From Methanobrevibacter sp. (GTDB lineage: Archaea; Methanobacteriota; Methanobacteria; Methanobacteriales; Methanobacteriaceae), in NCBI GenBank assembly GCA_017652345.1, contig JAGCBE010000154.1, forward strand, positions 1 through 40,012: a stretch of DNA of 40,012 nt. The letters are read 5' to 3'. Positions 25,132 to 32,861 of this stretch are shown piece by piece; position 1 is the first letter of the stretch; every line of letters starts with the position of its first letter. The notes beneath the pieces were generated by a model. That model did not search any database. It worked only from the letters and a program-made list of their open reading frames with translations, and was not told the DNA's origin. The translations under genes and the position numbers were made by a program.

Positions 25132-25560
25132 TTAATAAGAAGCTACATAATAAGTAATTTTTGTTGGATTATTATTTTTATCTGTTTCTGTTATAGGTTT
25201 GATATTATATCTTATAATACTTCTTCTGAAAGAATTAAATTCATTTTCAAGATTAGAAGTGTCAATCTCAGAAATCATATCATCAAGTTCATCTTGGTTT
25301 GGAAATTTCATACATAATACTATTTCAATACCTGTTATATAAGATTTATTTTTAAACCATAAATTAAAATTAGTTTCATCAACTTCTGCAAAAATCTTAT
25401 AATAATTTGTACAAGAGTTATTTATATATCCTAAATAGGATATTCCACTATAATCATCTTTTAAAGAATCGGAATAATTATTTATAGTTGGAATTTTCGG
25501 ATCGGCAAAAAGACATGATGCTGCAAACAACAAAATTAAAAGTGTAGTTAGTTTTTTCAT
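25132..25560 (-). CDS. Exported protein moron, minus strand
   Basis: 142 aa encoded against all neighbouring tail genes. The N terminus (MKKLTTLLILLFAASCLFAD) is a clear signal sequence. Cleavage could be by signal peptidase I after LFA, or by lipoprotein peptidase before Cys16 (AASC). The mature part is acidic, with three further Cys and no known motif. It has its own promoter and ends one base after the tape measure stop. A lone, reversed, exported gene within a structural block fits lysogenic conversion or superinfection exclusion; this is inference. Confidence 0.72.
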   Translation of the reverse strand: MKKLTTLLILLFAASCLFADPKIPTINNYSDSLKDDYSGISYLGYINNSCTNYYKIFAEVDETNFNLWFKNKSYITGIEIVLCMKFPNQDELDDMISEIDTSNLENEFNSFRRSIIRYNIKPITETDKNNNPTKITYYVASY

Positions 25561-25575
25561 ATAAATTCTCCTTAC

Positions 25576-25605
25576 TTATAAAATAAGGCGTTTTTTCAGA
25601 TTTGG
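25576..25605 (-). promoter_or_regulatory. Promoter of the exported moron
   Basis: On the minus strand TTGCCA, a 17-bp spacer and TATTTT precede the gene, with AAGGAG close to its start codon. Divergent from the baseplate promoter at 25625. This lets the gene be expressed independently of the late genes. Confidence 0.5.
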
Positions 25606-25624
25606 CAAGGATTATTATAATACA

Positions 25625-25653
25625 TTGACAACAGACGATTTATGGAATAAAAT
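25625..25653 (+). promoter_or_regulatory. Promoter of the baseplate operon (gate 4)
   Basis: TTGACA (25625-25630), 17-bp spacer, TAAAAT (25648-25653). Nearly a copy of the tail-operon promoter at 18603. Confidence 0.7.
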
Positions 25654-25689
25654 TAAACTATATTTATCATAAGGTATGTTAAGAAATTA

Positions 25690-25735
25690 GCAGCCGGAAT
25701 AGTGTTTCAAACATTGTTCCGGCTGCTTTTTTTTA
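25690..25735 (+). terminator. Gate terminator 4, before the baseplate operon
   Basis: A 16-bp stem (25690-25705 with 25711-25726) with loop TTCAA, then TTTTTTTT. The leader before it, TATGTTAAGAAATTAGCAGC, is identical to that of gate 5, and the shared run spans 28 bases including part of the stem. Confidence 0.8.
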
Positions 25736-25756
25736 GTTTTTTTTCCGGAGGAAACA

Positions 25757-27103
25757 ATGGATGTAATAGCACAAGCTCCACAGCCAACAATAAAGTGTTA
25801 TCATTCTGTTCTCAATAACAAGGCAGCAAAAATATTGTACCAAATGTTTACTCCAAAATCTGCCTATCAGTCTGGGAAAAATTTACAATCATATAACTTT
25901 GAAAGAGCTATTGGAAATTTCGGAGGTTCGTTTTCATTTACTGTAAAGGAAGATACAGAAAACCTGAGTGAACCTTTTATGGATAAAGTAGAACCTTTGG
26001 ATATTATTGAAATATCAGAAAGTGGAGATGGGAGAGTAGATTTTCTTGGTGTTGTTACAACAATATCTGTAGGAGGAATAGCAAGTAACCTTAATAAGGT
26101 TGTTACCATTTCGGGAAAAAGCATAGAATGGCTTTTTAATTATCTGAACATTAACTGTGATATTAAAATAACCATATTTAGTAACTCAGAAGCAAATAAA
26201 ACATTTCTTACAGACTTTGCAGATAAAAACGGAACGACTGGATTTTCAATTAAGCAGGTTGCATTATCAAGCATTAAAATGTTCCGTAGACAAGTAGAGA
26301 ATTACAAGGAAATTTCAAACTATGTAATCGGTGATTTAATTGATTTATGGTTTGGTGAAGATTATATAGATGCATCAAATGATACTTTTGCTTATCCAAT
26401 TTCAAGCAATCTTTTTGAAAGTGATAAAGTAAATGTAATAGATTTTATAAAAAGGTTATTGCCCTCTCCGATTTATGAAATATTTGGTTATGTTGATGAT
26501 AATGGAAATCCAAAAATAAAACTGAGAAAAGTACCTTTTGATTATCCAACGGCACAATATACAATAAACCCAACACAATTAACAGATTATACACTTACAA
26601 GAAGTTGTGAAGAAGTATATACAGCTTTTATGACATACATCGAAGGAACAGACTTGGATCCTAGTTTCTATATGAATTTAATGGCCGGAGAGGGAACATT
26701 GAAAGGTTATAACTTTGCAAAACCAGATCCGGCAAAAACAGCTTTATACGGCTATCAGCTTTTAACATGTTCTTTTGTTGGTTATAATGCAAGTCCTGAA
26801 GCAAAGCTTGATAAAGATACAATTAACAAAATGAACGAAGATTTGAAGAAGTGGTTTTCTAACCTGGATCAGATGTATACAGGCGATTTTACAATAGTAA
26901 ATGTTACAAAAGACAAGGCAGCCGGAATTGGAGAATGGTTGAATTTTGCAAAGGGTTTATATTATGTCGATACAGAAAAACATTCATGGACTTTCGGTGA
27001 TAATCCTATGATTAATTATCAGGTAATTCGTGGTGGTGAATATCCGGATGGTGTATTCAAGCCTGTAGAAAAACTTTCTACAGTTTATAAGGAGTTTGAA
27101 TAA
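25757..27103 (+). CDS. Baseplate hub protein (P2 gpD / T4 gp27-like)
   Basis: 448 aa, start after CGGAGG. Features of the tail hub family: an early beta region (SFTVKEDTENLSEPFMDKV) and the LDIIEISESGDGRVDFLGV segment, typical of proteins that thread the tube into the spike. A mid-domain FEIFGYVDDNGNPKIKLRKV-like stretch (from IYEIFGY on) and a C terminus ending VIRGGEYPDGVFKPVEKL follow. It overlaps the spike gene by one base. Neighbours (spike, LysM-gp25, gpJ) confirm a baseplate operon. Confidence 0.75.
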   Translation: MDVIAQAPQPTIKCYHSVLNNKAAKILYQMFTPKSAYQSGKNLQSYNFERAIGNFGGSFSFTVKEDTENLSEPFMDKVEPLDIIEISESGDGRVDFLGVVTTISVGGIASNLNKVVTISGKSIEWLFNYLNINCDIKITIFSNSEANKTFLTDFADKNGTTGFSIKQVALSSIKMFRRQVENYKEISNYVIGDLIDLWFGEDYIDASNDTFAYPISSNLFESDKVNVIDFIKRLLPSPIYEIFGYVDDNGNPKIKLRKVPFDYPTAQYTINPTQLTDYTLTRSCEEVYTAFMTYIEGTDLDPSFYMNLMAGEGTLKGYNFAKPDPAKTALYGYQLLTCSFVGYNASPEAKLDKDTINKMNEDLKKWFSNLDQMYTGDFTIVNVTKDKAAGIGEWLNFAKGLYYVDTEKHSWTFGDNPMINYQVIRGGEYPDGVFKPVEKLSTVYKEFE

Positions 27104-27810
27104 TGCAGATAAAAAGAAACATCCATAAAACAAATGCAACAGCTCCACATTTGCCAGAAGGAAATTATCTTGAAAACAGATTAGGATTCTGGGCTTTGGT
27201 AAAAGAAGTAAACTCCATTAATAATACGGTAACTGTAATTTCTGATACAGGGTTTGAATATAAAAACATCATGGTTAAATCTGATGAATGGGTAACTATT
27301 AATAAAAGTAAAAACTATATCCCATCACAAAGAAATTTACCACCAAAAGATTCCAGGGTTTTTATTCTTACACCAACACATTCTGCAACAGGAGCTTTCG
27401 TTTTATGTTCGGGCTTTTCTCGTGGCGATGAAAACATAAGGACTTTATGGGCAAAAAATAATAGCGAACTTGAAGATAAAAATAATTGCCGTGAAACAAA
27501 AACTCAGGGTGGTTGGGATATAACAGAAGAATATGCAGACGGAAATTTTCAGGTTGTTTCAAATGATGGAAATATTACGATAACAGCAAATACAACTAAA
27601 AACGATCAGAAAAGTCAGCCCAAAGAAGTTTCTGTTAAAGCATGGAATAACGTAATAACTGTAAATGAAAACGGAATAAAAATTACAGATAAAAACAACA
27701 ATGTATTTGAATCTAAGCAAAATGGATTCAGTATAACTGTAGGGAATTCAAAAATTGTTGTTTCTAATACAAGTGTAAAAATAAATAATCATCTGGAGGT
27801 AACGGTATGA
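27103..27810 (+). CDS. Baseplate spike (gpV/gp5-like OB protein)
   Basis: 235 aa. Residues about 20-110 look like an OB fold (NRLGFWALVKEVNSINNTVT, then DSRVFILTPTHSATGAFVL). The C-terminal 100 residues are a regular beta-repeat stretch (WNNVITVNENGIKITDKNNN, GFSITVGNSKIVVSNTSVKI), fitting a trimeric beta-helix needle. Start overlaps the hub stop (TAATG). Roles follow the family: the spike pierces the outer membrane. Confidence 0.75.
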   Translation: MQIKRNIHKTNATAPHLPEGNYLENRLGFWALVKEVNSINNTVTVISDTGFEYKNIMVKSDEWVTINKSKNYIPSQRNLPPKDSRVFILTPTHSATGAFVLCSGFSRGDENIRTLWAKNNSELEDKNNCRETKTQGGWDITEEYADGNFQVVSNDGNITITANTTKNDQKSQPKEVSVKAWNNVITVNENGIKITDKNNNVFESKQNGFSITVGNSKIVVSNTSVKINNHLEVTV

Positions 27811-28193
27811 AAAATGTCGTGGTTGAAGGATGCCAATTTATTATTACAGTTGGTGGTACTGTTATTGGAACCGGTAATGTAAATATTTCATCTTTACCTA
27901 GTACAAACACAAAAGTAATTTTAGGTGAAGTAAAGAAAGGTGTTTATGCAGGACCAATGAGTATTTCTGTTGCAGGATATACAGATGCAGCAATTTCAAG
28001 TGGAACTGGTGCCGGAGTAATTACTCCATCATCACAACATAATACTGTTGATACATTGCCAGTTGTTTTAGAAGGTGATTCAGGAGAAGTCGTTTTGTCA
28101 GGCGTAAATCCACAGTCAGGAGGTCCTGTTACAGGTTATACAGTAACAATAAAAATCCAAAGTGCCGGACAATCTTATTATAAGGCGGATTAA
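27807..28193 (+). CDS. Small baseplate protein, possible spike tip
   Basis: 128 aa, overlapping the spike stop by 4 bases (ATGA), with CTGGAGG upstream. Glycine-rich beta sequence with PAAR-like character (ITVGGTVIGTGNVNISSLPS, GVITPSSQHNTVDTLPVVLE), and a position right after the spike gene. A conical spike-tip role is possible. The metal-binding residues of PAAR proteins are not all evident, so this is uncertain. Confidence 0.5.
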   Translation: MKNVVVEGCQFIITVGGTVIGTGNVNISSLPSTNTKVILGEVKKGVYAGPMSISVAGYTDAAISSGTGAGVITPSSQHNTVDTLPVVLEGDSGEVVLSGVNPQSGGPVTGYTVTIKIQSAGQSYYKAD

Positions 28194-28194
28194 A

Positions 28195-29877
28195 ATGAAA
28201 TATCTTAATACAAATTACTGGAAGAAAGCCTATTTACTCGAATTTAAATTAAACGGAGTTCTTACAGATGCATTTACTTTTTCTGTTCCACCGGAGAATG
28301 AAGAATTTTCATTTCCACAAAGAAAGAGTGAAACAAAAACATTTGGTGGAGCTGTTGTTGCAGATTATGGAAATGACATTGTTCAGATTAATCTTTCAGG
28401 TACAACTATAAATCAGGAATTAAAATTAATATATAAAGGTTCTTTAGGAAGTGCTGAAATGACAGGAGAGCAGGAAGCTTTTTATTTAAGGGATCTGCTC
28501 AGAAAATATGGAACAAGAGATAATTTACAAAACAAAGAAGTTTACCTTTATTCATTAAATGGTGGTGGAAATACTTCAAGTAATCCAAAGTGGTGGAAAA
28601 TATATATTGGTCAGTTTGATATATCAAGAAATAAAGATAAGCCGTTTTGTTATAACTATAAACTTAATGCAATAGGGGCTCCAGAAGTAACTAGAAAGGA
28701 TTTGAAAAGTAAAACTGCACAGATTTTAATTGATGGAGCAAAAAGCTTAAAAGATTCTGTAATGGCTGTAACATCAAAAATGAATGAATGGGCAGACAAG
28801 TTTGAAGAATTCGGTGCAAGTTTCTTGCCGGATTTAGCATCTTATATAGGAACTTTAAGACAATGTATTTCTGCTTTTAACTTTTCTGTTTCCCGATATG
28901 CAGATATTTTTTCAGGGATTATTTCTCAATCTACAGACATTGCAATCGACAGTGTAATGCTTGGAGATAAGGTTCTCTATACGGCTACAAGGTATTATCC
29001 AACCTTGGTTGCAGATGTATGGAATTCTTGTAAAGATTTAGTTGCTGTTTCAAAATCAATTTATAATTATTGTGCAAACATTGATGAAACATATTTTTCA
29101 TTAAGTTCATGGCAAAGTATTAAAGAATTATTTGATGATTCTGTAAGTGATTTAGATATTGCAGATGTTTATTCAACAATGGGGCATCAGGAAGTAACTT
29201 ATGCTAACACAGTTGCATCTATAACAAGTAAAAATTTAAACAGTATTGGTTTTGCCGTTTTGCCAGGATCTGACGGTCAAGATGATCAGATTGTTACAAC
29301 TTATGGATATAAAGTTGTTTCATTAACAGATGCAGAAAGCAGTTGGGATCAGTTGGCTTATGATTATTATGGAGATTCTTCTTTATCCTCTCTTATTGCA
29401 ACATATAACAATCTGCCGACAGACCAACCGTTGAAAGTAGGACAAAGTATATTAATACCAAACTTGAATATGGCTGAAAGTAAAACAGCGGAAAATGAGG
29501 TCTACAATAGTCCGGATGTAAAAGATAATTACGGAAAAGACTTGTTGATTGAAGATAAAGATTTTGGAGTTTATAACGGTGATTTAGCCGTTGTTGATGG
29601 GGTAGATAATCTTGAACAGTCTTTATTAAACAGATATTCCACATTGGTTGGTGCAAGAATTAGATTGGAAGTATATGGTATTCAAGCTTCTATTGGTGAT
29701 GCTCTTAATGCAACATCAGCTTTAATTCAAGCAAGTGTACACCAGACAACTGTAGAAGATCCTAGAGTTGATAGTGTTGAAGATATTTTGTTTGAGGGAA
29801 AAGGTGATAACCTTATGGTGTCTGTAATTTATATAGATAAGAATGGGGCGAAAAGAAATTTTGGAGGAATAATATAA
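28195..29877 (+). CDS. Baseplate LysM and gp25-like lysozyme-fold fusion
   Basis: 560 aa from the ATG at 28195 (AAGGCGG upstream; an in-frame upstream start at 28162 overlaps the previous gene and is rejected). Three parts: residues 1-165 beta-rich baseplate domain (KKAYLLEFKLNGVLTDAFTF); 166-345 helical linker; 370-424 LysM-like fold (SWDQLAYDYYGDSSLSSLIA, then LKVGQSILIPNL), which binds peptidoglycan; 445-560 gp25/gpW-like domain (DLAVVDGVDNLEQSLLNRYS) that links wedge and sheath. In many phages LysM and gp25 proteins are separate genes. It overlaps the next gene by one base. Confidence 0.78.
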   Translation: MKYLNTNYWKKAYLLEFKLNGVLTDAFTFSVPPENEEFSFPQRKSETKTFGGAVVADYGNDIVQINLSGTTINQELKLIYKGSLGSAEMTGEQEAFYLRDLLRKYGTRDNLQNKEVYLYSLNGGGNTSSNPKWWKIYIGQFDISRNKDKPFCYNYKLNAIGAPEVTRKDLKSKTAQILIDGAKSLKDSVMAVTSKMNEWADKFEEFGASFLPDLASYIGTLRQCISAFNFSVSRYADIFSGIISQSTDIAIDSVMLGDKVLYTATRYYPTLVADVWNSCKDLVAVSKSIYNYCANIDETYFSLSSWQSIKELFDDSVSDLDIADVYSTMGHQEVTYANTVASITSKNLNSIGFAVLPGSDGQDDQIVTTYGYKVVSLTDAESSWDQLAYDYYGDSSLSSLIATYNNLPTDQPLKVGQSILIPNLNMAESKTAENEVYNSPDVKDNYGKDLLIEDKDFGVYNGDLAVVDGVDNLEQSLLNRYSTLVGARIRLEVYGIQASIGDALNATSALIQASVHQTTVEDPRVDSVEDILFEGKGDNLMVSVIYIDKNGAKRNFGGII

Positions 29878-31253
29878 TGGATTCTAAAAACTATAATACT
29901 TTATTAGCCGAAATGAAACAAAGTGCAATTGCAGGTGGTTCTGGATTAACAGATTTTAATTCTGGTTCAAATACAATGAATATTTTTGAAGCAACTGCCA
30001 GACCAATTGAACAAGCATATATAGATACAAGAAATGGTTATACAAATAACCTTAGAGCGATTCCTTATTCTGTATTTGATTTTAAACAAAAGACAGGTCA
30101 AAAAGCTGCTGTAGACGTGGTTTTTAAGCGAAATGAAGTTTTAACGAGTATTTCAACAATTCCCTCAGGAACTAGAATTAGTGATGGTTCTTTAGTATTT
30201 ATTACAACTTCACTTGCAACAATTCCGGCTGCAAAAAAGTCATCTGTAAAACTTGTTTTTACTAGAAATGAAACATCCGGAACTGAATCACTTATTCCTA
30301 CAGGAACAAAAGTTAGCAATAGTAATGGAAGTGTAGTTTTTACTACAACAGAACCTGGCGTAATAGAAAGTGGTGAAACACAATCTGGACTTATTGAGGC
30401 TAAGGCCGATAACGTTGGAGAGGCATACAATTTAGCTGAAAATACATTGACGGTTATAAATAGTACATTAACACCGGAAATTACAAGTGTAAATAATCCA
30501 CAGGCTGCAAGTGGTGGTAGTAACGGTTCTGTAGAATCAAATCCTGTTGGAGCAATAGCAGAAGAAGTAGGATTACAATATAACGTAAAAGAAAATACCA
30601 TTACAACGATTGAAAGTAATCTTTCAGCAGAGATTGTTGGTGTTACAAATCCAGCTCAAGCTGTAGGTGGAACGGATGCAGAAACTCAAACACAAATGCT
30701 TAGACGTTTTAAGTATTATATTAATGGTTTACAGGGGTCAAATAAATACGGAATTATGGCTGGAGTTTTAGGTGTAGAAGGTGTTCGTTCTGTAGGAATA
30801 GAAGAACATTTCCCGCTAAAAGATATATATAATTTTACAGTTTATGTTGATGATGGAACAGGTCAGTTGTCAACAGCCTTAAAAAATGAAATTTTAGATT
30901 TAATTAATGGAACTGATACAGAAGAAAATCCTGGTTTAAGAGCTGCCGGAATTAATTGTGAAGTTACAGCCGCAACTATAGTTCCTATTACAATAGAGCT
31001 TACTGCAACAATTTACCGTGTTGAAGATGCAAGAATACAAAACGATATAACTGTAAAATTACAGGAATATATTAATGGTCTTGGAATACATGAGAACGTA
31101 GTTTTATCTTCAATTATTGTATTGCTAAAACAAATACCAGGTATTACCGATATTTCTGGTTTAACTATAAATGATTCTACAGATAATATAATTATAAGTG
31201 AAAAACAAATAGCAAGATTTTATTCTGTAGAAATAACTATTGTAAATCAGTAG
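29877..31253 (+). CDS. Baseplate J-like wedge protein
   Basis: 458 aa. The N terminus (STMNIFEATARPIEQAYIDT-type stretch at 29-48), a Gly/Ser-rich repeated beta region with two similar tracts (TSISTIPSGTRISDGSLVFI and TESLIPTGTKVSNSNGSVVF), and the GGTDAETQTQMLRRFKYYIN segment are typical of Baseplate_J. The gene begins within the previous stop (ATAATG). Forms the wedge of the contractile baseplate. Confidence 0.8.
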   Translation: MDSKNYNTLLAEMKQSAIAGGSGLTDFNSGSNTMNIFEATARPIEQAYIDTRNGYTNNLRAIPYSVFDFKQKTGQKAAVDVVFKRNEVLTSISTIPSGTRISDGSLVFITTSLATIPAAKKSSVKLVFTRNETSGTESLIPTGTKVSNSNGSVVFTTTEPGVIESGETQSGLIEAKADNVGEAYNLAENTLTVINSTLTPEITSVNNPQAASGGSNGSVESNPVGAIAEEVGLQYNVKENTITTIESNLSAEIVGVTNPAQAVGGTDAETQTQMLRRFKYYINGLQGSNKYGIMAGVLGVEGVRSVGIEEHFPLKDIYNFTVYVDDGTGQLSTALKNEILDLINGTDTEENPGLRAAGINCEVTAATIVPITIELTATIYRVEDARIQNDITVKLQEYINGLGIHENVVLSSIIVLLKQIPGITDISGLTINDSTDNIIISEKQIARFYSVEITIVNQ

Positions 31254-31264
31254 TGGGGTAAAAA

Positions 31265-32725
31265 ATGAATTTATTAGAACAATTAAGAGGGAACTTCCCT
31301 AAAACGATAGATAAGAGTAAACCGGTTTTTTCGTCTTTAATAGCAAATAATAATGGAACTGCTGCAATTCAAAAACAACTTAATGATTTATTTGCATATA
31401 TGAAAGAATGGACTTCTACACCAAATGTATATGAACAGACAGGTATAATGCTTGAAAAAACAATAAAATTCTTTTCATTTCTTGAAAGATATGCCGATGA
31501 AACAGAACAGAGTTTGAAGAACAGGTTTGGGGCTATCTTTATCAGAAATCATAATACAAGATGGGGAACAGCCTTTGATATTAAAAGTGTATTCAGACAG
31601 TATTTTCCACATGCAACAATATATCTTGTAGAGAACACTAACAAAATAGATGATTCAACTCCAGGACTTGCAAATTTATTCTTAGATGGTGACATTACAA
31701 CAGATACACCATCAGATTGGACTTTAGTTAATTGTACAGCAGAAGAAGAAGCAAGGTTTTCAAAGAAATATGGAATCTTGTTAAATCAAGCCGGTGCAAC
31801 ATTAAGTCAGAGTGTAAATGTAAATGCATCTTCAATTTACTTTATACATTTCTTTCTTAAAGGCAAAGTTCATGTTCAGATAAAAAACAACAATAATAAA
31901 TATTGGGATTATTTAACTAAAACATGGAATAATAGTCCTGTCAATAATGATTTTAATTCTACAGAAGATTGGAATAATCAGAGTTTGTATTTTAAAACAG
32001 ATGCAAATACAACAAGTGTAACGGTATCATTTATTTATATAAACACAAAAACATATCTTGATTATTTTAGGCTTTTTGCAAAGCAGCTTTATGGAAGTTT
32101 TACAGTTATTGCTCATTTTGAAGGTAATACTGCTGTTAATGCTTTTGGTCTTGCTGCTGGTGAAGATGATCCTAATACTCAGACAAGTGTTATAACTGCA
32201 ACAATAAATAGTCCTACTTTATCAGGTAATGGAACTAGTGTTTTACCTAGTGATTGGGATTTGAAAGATTGTACCATGAGTTCTGAATCTGTTGATATTT
32301 CAGATTCTTTAGCTATGATCAGTAAAACAATTAATGTATCTCATTCAACAATCTATAATTTATCATTTTCTTTTACCGGTAAACTTTCAGTTTTGGTAAA
32401 AGATAACAATGGTAAGTATTTTGATTTTGATACTAGCACCTGGAAAGAGCATTTTGATTCTAATATATTCACCGCTGAATCTTTGACTTCAAAAATATTA
32501 ACTCTTACAACTAGTGCAGAAACCACAGAATTAACTATAGAAATAAAACTAACACCACCACAACCTAGATATAGTAACTATGGATATTATGATAAATCAT
32601 TTTTATCTGGTGTTCCTATTGGTTTTGCAAGTGATATTTATGAAGATTTGCTAGATTATCTTAGAGCTCAAGGTGTAAAAGCTTATTTGGAAATAGTAAT
32701 CAAAGATTATACGGAAGAAGAATAA
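31265..32725 (+). CDS. gpI-like tail protein with duplicated binding domain
   Basis: 486 aa. Residues 1-130 match the position and helical style of P2 gpI-type proteins (LLEQLRGNFPKTIDKSKPVF). Two related beta-sandwich domains follow: 149-259 (PSDWTLVNC, HVQIKNNNNKYWDYLTKTW) and 328-430 (PSDWDLKDC, SVLVKDNNGKYFDFDTSTW). They look like carbohydrate-binding modules, so the protein may touch host glycans. The C-terminal 50 residues (DLLDYLRAQGVKAYLEIVIK) resume the gpI-like layout. The duplication lies inside that core and looks like an insertion. Confidence 0.7.
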   Translation: MNLLEQLRGNFPKTIDKSKPVFSSLIANNNGTAAIQKQLNDLFAYMKEWTSTPNVYEQTGIMLEKTIKFFSFLERYADETEQSLKNRFGAIFIRNHNTRWGTAFDIKSVFRQYFPHATIYLVENTNKIDDSTPGLANLFLDGDITTDTPSDWTLVNCTAEEEARFSKKYGILLNQAGATLSQSVNVNASSIYFIHFFLKGKVHVQIKNNNNKYWDYLTKTWNNSPVNNDFNSTEDWNNQSLYFKTDANTTSVTVSFIYINTKTYLDYFRLFAKQLYGSFTVIAHFEGNTAVNAFGLAAGEDDPNTQTSVITATINSPTLSGNGTSVLPSDWDLKDCTMSSESVDISDSLAMISKTINVSHSTIYNLSFSFTGKLSVLVKDNNGKYFDFDTSTWKEHFDSNIFTAESLTSKILTLTTSAETTELTIEIKLTPPQPRYSNYGYYDKSFLSGVPIGFASDIYEDLLDYLRAQGVKAYLEIVIKDYTEEE

Positions 32726-32729
32726 AAAC

Positions 32730-32759
32730 TTGCTAATTATAATAATAATATGATATAAT
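32730..32759 (+). promoter_or_regulatory. Promoter of the tail fibre (gate 5)
   Basis: TTGCTA (32730-32735), 18-bp spacer, TATAAT (32754-32759), in a very A/T-rich stretch. A second possible -10 (TATAAT) lies at 32772-32777. It follows the baseplate operon stop by a few bases. Confidence 0.55.
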
Positions 32760-32805
32760 TAGTATAATAATTATAATACATTTTGGTATGTTAAGAAATT
32801 AGCAG

Positions 32806-32842
32806 CCGGAATCTCTTTTTTTAGGGATTCCGGTTTTTTTTT
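32806..32842 (+). terminator. Gate terminator 5, before the fibre gene
   Basis: An 11-bp stem (32806-32816 with 32823-32833), then nine Ts. The leader before it equals that of gate 4 (TATGTTAAGAAATTAGCAGC). It ends 20 bases before the fibre start. Confidence 0.75.
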
Positions 32843-32861
32843 GCTTTAGGGAGGAATTAAA

